A program made the translations under genes and the position numbers. Positions 7,769-9,159 of a stretch of 9,159 nucleotides of DNA are shown here, piece after piece (position 1 is the first letter of the stretch; every line of letters starts with the position of its first letter). The DNA is taken from positions 1 to 9,159 of the forward strand of contig SMWN01000054.1 of NCBI GenBank assembly GCA_004356415.1. The letters are read 5' to 3'. The DNA is from Gammaproteobacteria bacterium. Lineage in GTDB: Bacteria; Pseudomonadota; Gammaproteobacteria; Eutrophobiales; Eutrophobiaceae. A model generated the notes under the pieces. That model saw only the letters and a list, made by a program, of their open reading frames with translations. It was not told the DNA's origin and made no database searches.

Positions 7769-7905
7769 TCGTCAGTTTCAGATAACCATTGCCAAGTTGC
7801 AAGCAATCTTTTCCATCACTATTTTGGGTAATGAGACATTGGAAAGGTCACCTTTGTACGAATCACACTTAAATGCGCACACAGCGATAAAACCATGCTT
7901 CCTCT
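7769..7905. other. rnpB upstream region
   Basis: Non-coding stretch between the mobile element and rnpB. Besides the candidate promoter it contains a perfect 13-bp palindrome, AAAGGTCACCTTT at 7843-7855, about 75 bp upstream of the rnpB 5' end. No coding region seen. Confidence 0.5.
7779..7806 (-). promoter_or_regulatory. Candidate rnpB promoter
   Basis: On the minus strand TTGCTT (7806-7801), 16 bp, TATCTG (7784-7779) would start transcription a few bases before the P1 helix. An overlapping option is TTGCAA (7802-7797) with a 17-bp spacer and GAAACT. Both -10 elements are weak, so the call rests mainly on position. Confidence 0.35.
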
Positions 7906-7910
7906 TTCAA
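7906..7910. repeat. Left copy of 5-bp target site duplication TTCAA
   Basis: TTCAA directly abuts the left terminal inverted repeat of the element at 7911-8151 and recurs directly after its right end at 8152-8156. Direct 5-bp duplication at both borders supports a transposition event. Confidence 0.75.
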
Positions 7911-7940
7911 CCTAGAAACCGCAGTTGGACTGCGGTTGAG
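7911..7940 (+). repeat. Left terminal inverted repeat of the MITE-like element
   Basis: The outer 17 bp are identical to the complement of the right end. The inner part contains AACCGCAG (7917-7924), loop TTGGA, CTGCGGTT (7930-7937), an 8-bp perfect stem, preceded by CTAG, which resembles the foot-plus-hairpin layout of REP sequences. Confidence 0.85.
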
Positions 7941-7973
7941 GGTGCGTTAGTTAGGTGTGGATAGGTGGGGGAA

Positions 7974-8003
7974 AATCCGAGGCAATGGCTGGGGTCATTG
8001 CTA
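7974..8003 (+). repeat. Internal hairpin repeat, copy 1
   Basis: Begins AATCCGAGGCAATG and ends GTCATTGCTA. GCAATG (7982-7987) pairs with CATTGC (7996-8001); outside it AATCC (7974-7978) pairs with GGATT (8005-8009) across a 3+3 internal loop, and weaker pairing flanks this. Matches copy 2 at 8075-8105 at both ends but not in the loop. Confidence 0.65.
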
Positions 8004-8074
8004 AGGATTCTAACCCGCCTAGATGCGCCAAAATAGCGTGCCCTTGACCCAGTAGCGACTTCACCCACTGAGCG

Positions 8075-8105
8075 AATTCGAACAATGCGCATAAAGTCAT
8101 TGCTA
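8075..8105 (+). repeat. Internal hairpin repeat, copy 2
   Basis: Begins AATTCGAACAATG and ends GTCATTGCTA, aligning to copy 1 with a diverged loop. CAATG (8083-8087) pairs with CATTG (8098-8102). The offset to copy 1 is about 102 bp. This looks like an old internal duplication within the mobile element. Confidence 0.6.
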
Positions 8106-8123
8106 TCATAATGTTACACGAAA

Positions 8124-8151
8124 CTCAAAGCAGTCAACTGCGGTTTCTAGG
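8124..8151 (-). repeat. Right terminal inverted repeat of the MITE-like element
   Basis: Complement of the left end: 17 bp perfect (8135-8151), then ACTGC and TTGAG blocks shared with short gaps. It contains its own short hairpin, GCAGT-CA-ACTGC at 8130-8141. Confidence 0.85.
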
Positions 8152-8156
8152 TTCAA
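8152..8156. repeat. Right copy of target site duplication TTCAA, overlapping the rsmI stop codon
   Basis: The direct partner of 7906-7910. On the minus strand it reads TTGAA, and its TGA (8155-8153) is the stop codon of rsmI, so the insertion kept the reading frame and stop intact. Confidence 0.75.
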
Positions 8157-9001
8157 TGCCCGTCCTTTTTCAACTCCATTGCCAATTTATAGATATCGTT
8201 CTTTTTGCCTCGCGTTATCTCACTGGTGAGTCTGATTGCTTCTTTAAATGTTCGCTGGGCAAGCAAGATTTTCAAAATACGTCTGGCTTCGAGTTCATCT
8301 AGCGACATTTCTTTTGCACCCTGAATGACAATAACAAATTCACCTTTGCTCAGGCCTTTATCACTATGGATCCATCCCATGAGCTCAGTCAGCGTTCCCC
8401 GACAAATTTTTTCATGCAGCTTGGTAATTTCTTTTGCGATGACCGCCTGTCGCTCACTGCCAAAGCAAGCTATCGCGGCTTCAATGCTTGCAAATATTCG
8501 ATGTGGGACTTCATAGAAAACCAGCGTTCTGGTCTCATCTTTAAGCAATTGTAAACGTTGCTGGCGAGCTGTTTTCCTTGCGGGCAAATATCCTTCAAAG
8601 ATAAATTTTTCAGAAGAAAACCCGGCAGCAGAAAGTGCGCTGATCAATGCTGAAGAGCCTGGAATAGGTATCACTTGTAACTCTGCAGCGTGTGCGGCTA
8701 GCACCAGATGGTATCCAGGATCACAAATTAGAGGGGTTCCGGCATCAGAGATTAAGGCAATGGAGGCTCCGTCCTGCAGTTGCTGTATCAGCACAGGTGT
8801 TTGCTTGCGTTCATTATGATCATGATAGGCATGCATTTTTGTTTCGATGCCAAATTTATCTAACATGGGCTTGCTGTGGCGTGTGTCCTCCGCCACAATA
8901 AGATCGACATTTTCCAGCACCGATTTGGCACGGGGACTAAGATCCCCAAGGTTTCCAATAGGTGTTGCGACGATGTACAGGGCACCTTTTATAATTGACA
9001 C
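8153..9001 (-). CDS. rsmI: RsmI, 16S rRNA (cytidine1402-2'-O)-methyltransferase
   Basis: SAM-dependent tetrapyrrole-methylase-fold enzyme that 2'-O-methylates C1402 of 16S rRNA, the same nucleotide that RsmH N4-methylates. 282 residues (E. coli 286). Motifs: LYIVATPIGNLGDLSPRA near 8-25, AEDTRHS at 37-43, HDHNE at 60-64, the SAM loop LISDAGTPLICDPGY at 83-97, IPGSSALISALSAAG around 113-127, FEGYLP at 135-140, TLVFYEVPHRI at 159-169, KEITKLHE and a Lys-rich C-terminus. The start is the GTG at 9001, with GGGG six bases upstream; the product begins at the usual family position. The stop codon lies inside the target duplication of the adjoining mobile element. It is divergent from the lipoprotein gene on the right. 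Confidence 0.97.
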   Translation of the reverse strand: MSIIKGALYIVATPIGNLGDLSPRAKSVLENVDLIVAEDTRHSKPMLDKFGIETKMHAYHDHNERKQTPVLIQQLQDGASIALISDAGTPLICDPGYHLVLAAHAAELQVIPIPGSSALISALSAAGFSSEKFIFEGYLPARKTARQQRLQLLKDETRTLVFYEVPHRIFASIEAAIACFGSERQAVIAKEITKLHEKICRGTLTELMGWIHSDKGLSKGEFVIVIQGAKEMSLDELEARRILKILLAQRTFKEAIRLTSEITRGKKNDIYKLAMELKKDGH

Positions 9002-9079
9002 GTAGAACCCCGCTTAGCAAATGTGATAACGATTACCACGGTAAAACCAATTTAGGACTAGGACTACTTTAGTAAAATA
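9002..9079. other. Divergent intergenic region rsmI / lpoA with 17-bp dyad
   Basis: This 78-bp region must hold the start signals of two divergent genes. A dyad GTGATAACGATTACCAC at 9023-9039 has six symmetric pairs (GTGnTAAnnnTTAnCAC) and could be an operator. TAGGAC is repeated in tandem at 9053-9064. I do not see a convincing -35/-10 pair on either strand. Confidence 0.4.
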
Positions 9080-9159
9080 ATGCGACACAATACACCCATC
9101 TTCCTGTTTATCATTCTTTCCTTATTGAGCCTGACTGTATTGTGTTTGACTGGCTGCGG
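9080..9159 (+). CDS. lpoA: Lipoprotein N-terminus, probable LpoA (penicillin-binding protein activator), partial
   Basis: Only the first 26 codons are in the window. They encode a basic start (MRH), a hydrophobic segment (about residues 7-22) and a lipobox LTGC with the acylated Cys at 26, so a signal-peptidase II lipoprotein is clear. The name is inferred from position: in gammaproteobacteria the gene divergent from rsmI is normally lpoA (YraM/LppC family), an outer-membrane lipoprotein activating the class A synthase PBP1A. No catalytic or ligand domain is visible to confirm this. The ATG lacks a strong Shine-Dalgarno sequence (AGGA lies about 16 nt upstream), so a later start cannot be excluded, though none seems more likely. 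Confidence 0.75.
   Translation, partial: MRHNTPIFLFIILSLLSLTVLCLTGC

Larger units (their letters stand above)
7911..8151. mobile_element. MITE-like non-autonomous element, 241 bp
   Basis: The ends are perfect 17-bp inverted repeats, CCTAGAAACCGCAGTTG at 7911-7927 and its complement at 8135-8151. Allowing small gaps, similarity continues inward (ACTGC, then TTGAG on each side) to about 30 bp (7911-7940) and 28 bp (8124-8151). The element is flanked by a TTCAA direct duplication. It encodes no transposase; open frames inside are short and without a ribosome binding site. The interior is rich in hairpins, including two diverged copies of one hairpin about 102 bp apart. Each end folds into its own small hairpin, so a REP-doublet (REPIN) origin is an alternative to a MITE derived from an insertion sequence. 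I do not recognise the parent transposon family. Confidence 0.8.

Noticed and set aside
7379..7802. Open frames on both strands over rnpB
   Set aside because: The region is fully explained by the conserved RNase P RNA blocks and P1 pairing; the frames are incidental.
7907..8092. 61-codon minus-strand frame inside the mobile element
   Set aside because: It is read almost entirely from repeat DNA, ends in the left inverted repeat, has no ribosome binding site, and matches no family I know. The inverted repeat itself yields QLRFLG in this frame, which explains similar short frames at other copies.
7911..8151. CRISPR array or integron attC site in the repeat-rich region
   Set aside because: There are only two diverged internal copies with no regular spacers, and the attC core and inverse-core consensus are not both met. 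The terminal inverted repeats and target duplication explain the region better.
8111..8302. 63-codon plus-strand frame crossing the right end of the element
   Set aside because: It runs from repeat DNA into the antisense of rsmI, with no supporting start signal.

Overview
The window looks like chromosomal DNA of a non-enteric gammaproteobacterium with moderate G+C. The evidence is a canonical dcw (division and cell wall) cluster, a type A RNase P RNA gene just upstream of it, and a methyltransferase gene (rsmI) divergent from a lipoprotein gene in the lpoA position. From memory, the order lpoA / rsmI / rnpB / mraZ matches Pseudomonas-type genomes. I cannot name the species from sequence alone.

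Layout. Nearly everything is on the minus strand, so transcription runs from right to left. From the right edge: the first 26 codons of a plus-strand lipoprotein gene (probable lpoA, cut by the window), a 78-bp divergent intergenic region with a 17-bp dyad, rsmI, a 241-bp non-coding mobile element, the rnpB leader and rnpB, an AT-rich spacer, then the mraZ promoter and operator. These are followed by mraZ, rsmH, ftsL, ftsI, murE, murF and mraY, the last cut by the left edge.

How the genes work together. MraZ is the DNA-binding autoregulator of the cluster. Three TGGGT repeats with a 10-bp period lie between a good -10 element and its TTG start codon. RsmH and RsmI both modify C1402 of 16S rRNA (N4- and 2'-O-methylation). 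FtsL and FtsI (PBP3) are septal divisome proteins. MurE, MurF and MraY carry out consecutive steps of peptidoglycan precursor synthesis: addition of meso-diaminopimelate, addition of D-Ala-D-Ala, then transfer to undecaprenyl phosphate to give lipid I. The genes are tightly packed (overlaps of 4, 14 and 8 nt, gaps of 2, 28 and 29 nt), as expected for one operon. LpoA-type lipoproteins activate a class A penicillin-binding protein, so the neighbour on the right fits the same theme.

The most notable accessory feature is a MITE-like element at 7911-8151. It has 17-bp perfect (about 28-30 bp imperfect) terminal inverted repeats and a 5-bp TTCAA target duplication. It sits directly behind the rsmI stop codon and carries two diverged copies of an internal hairpin. 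I found no new protein system: every sizeable coding region belongs to a well-known family.
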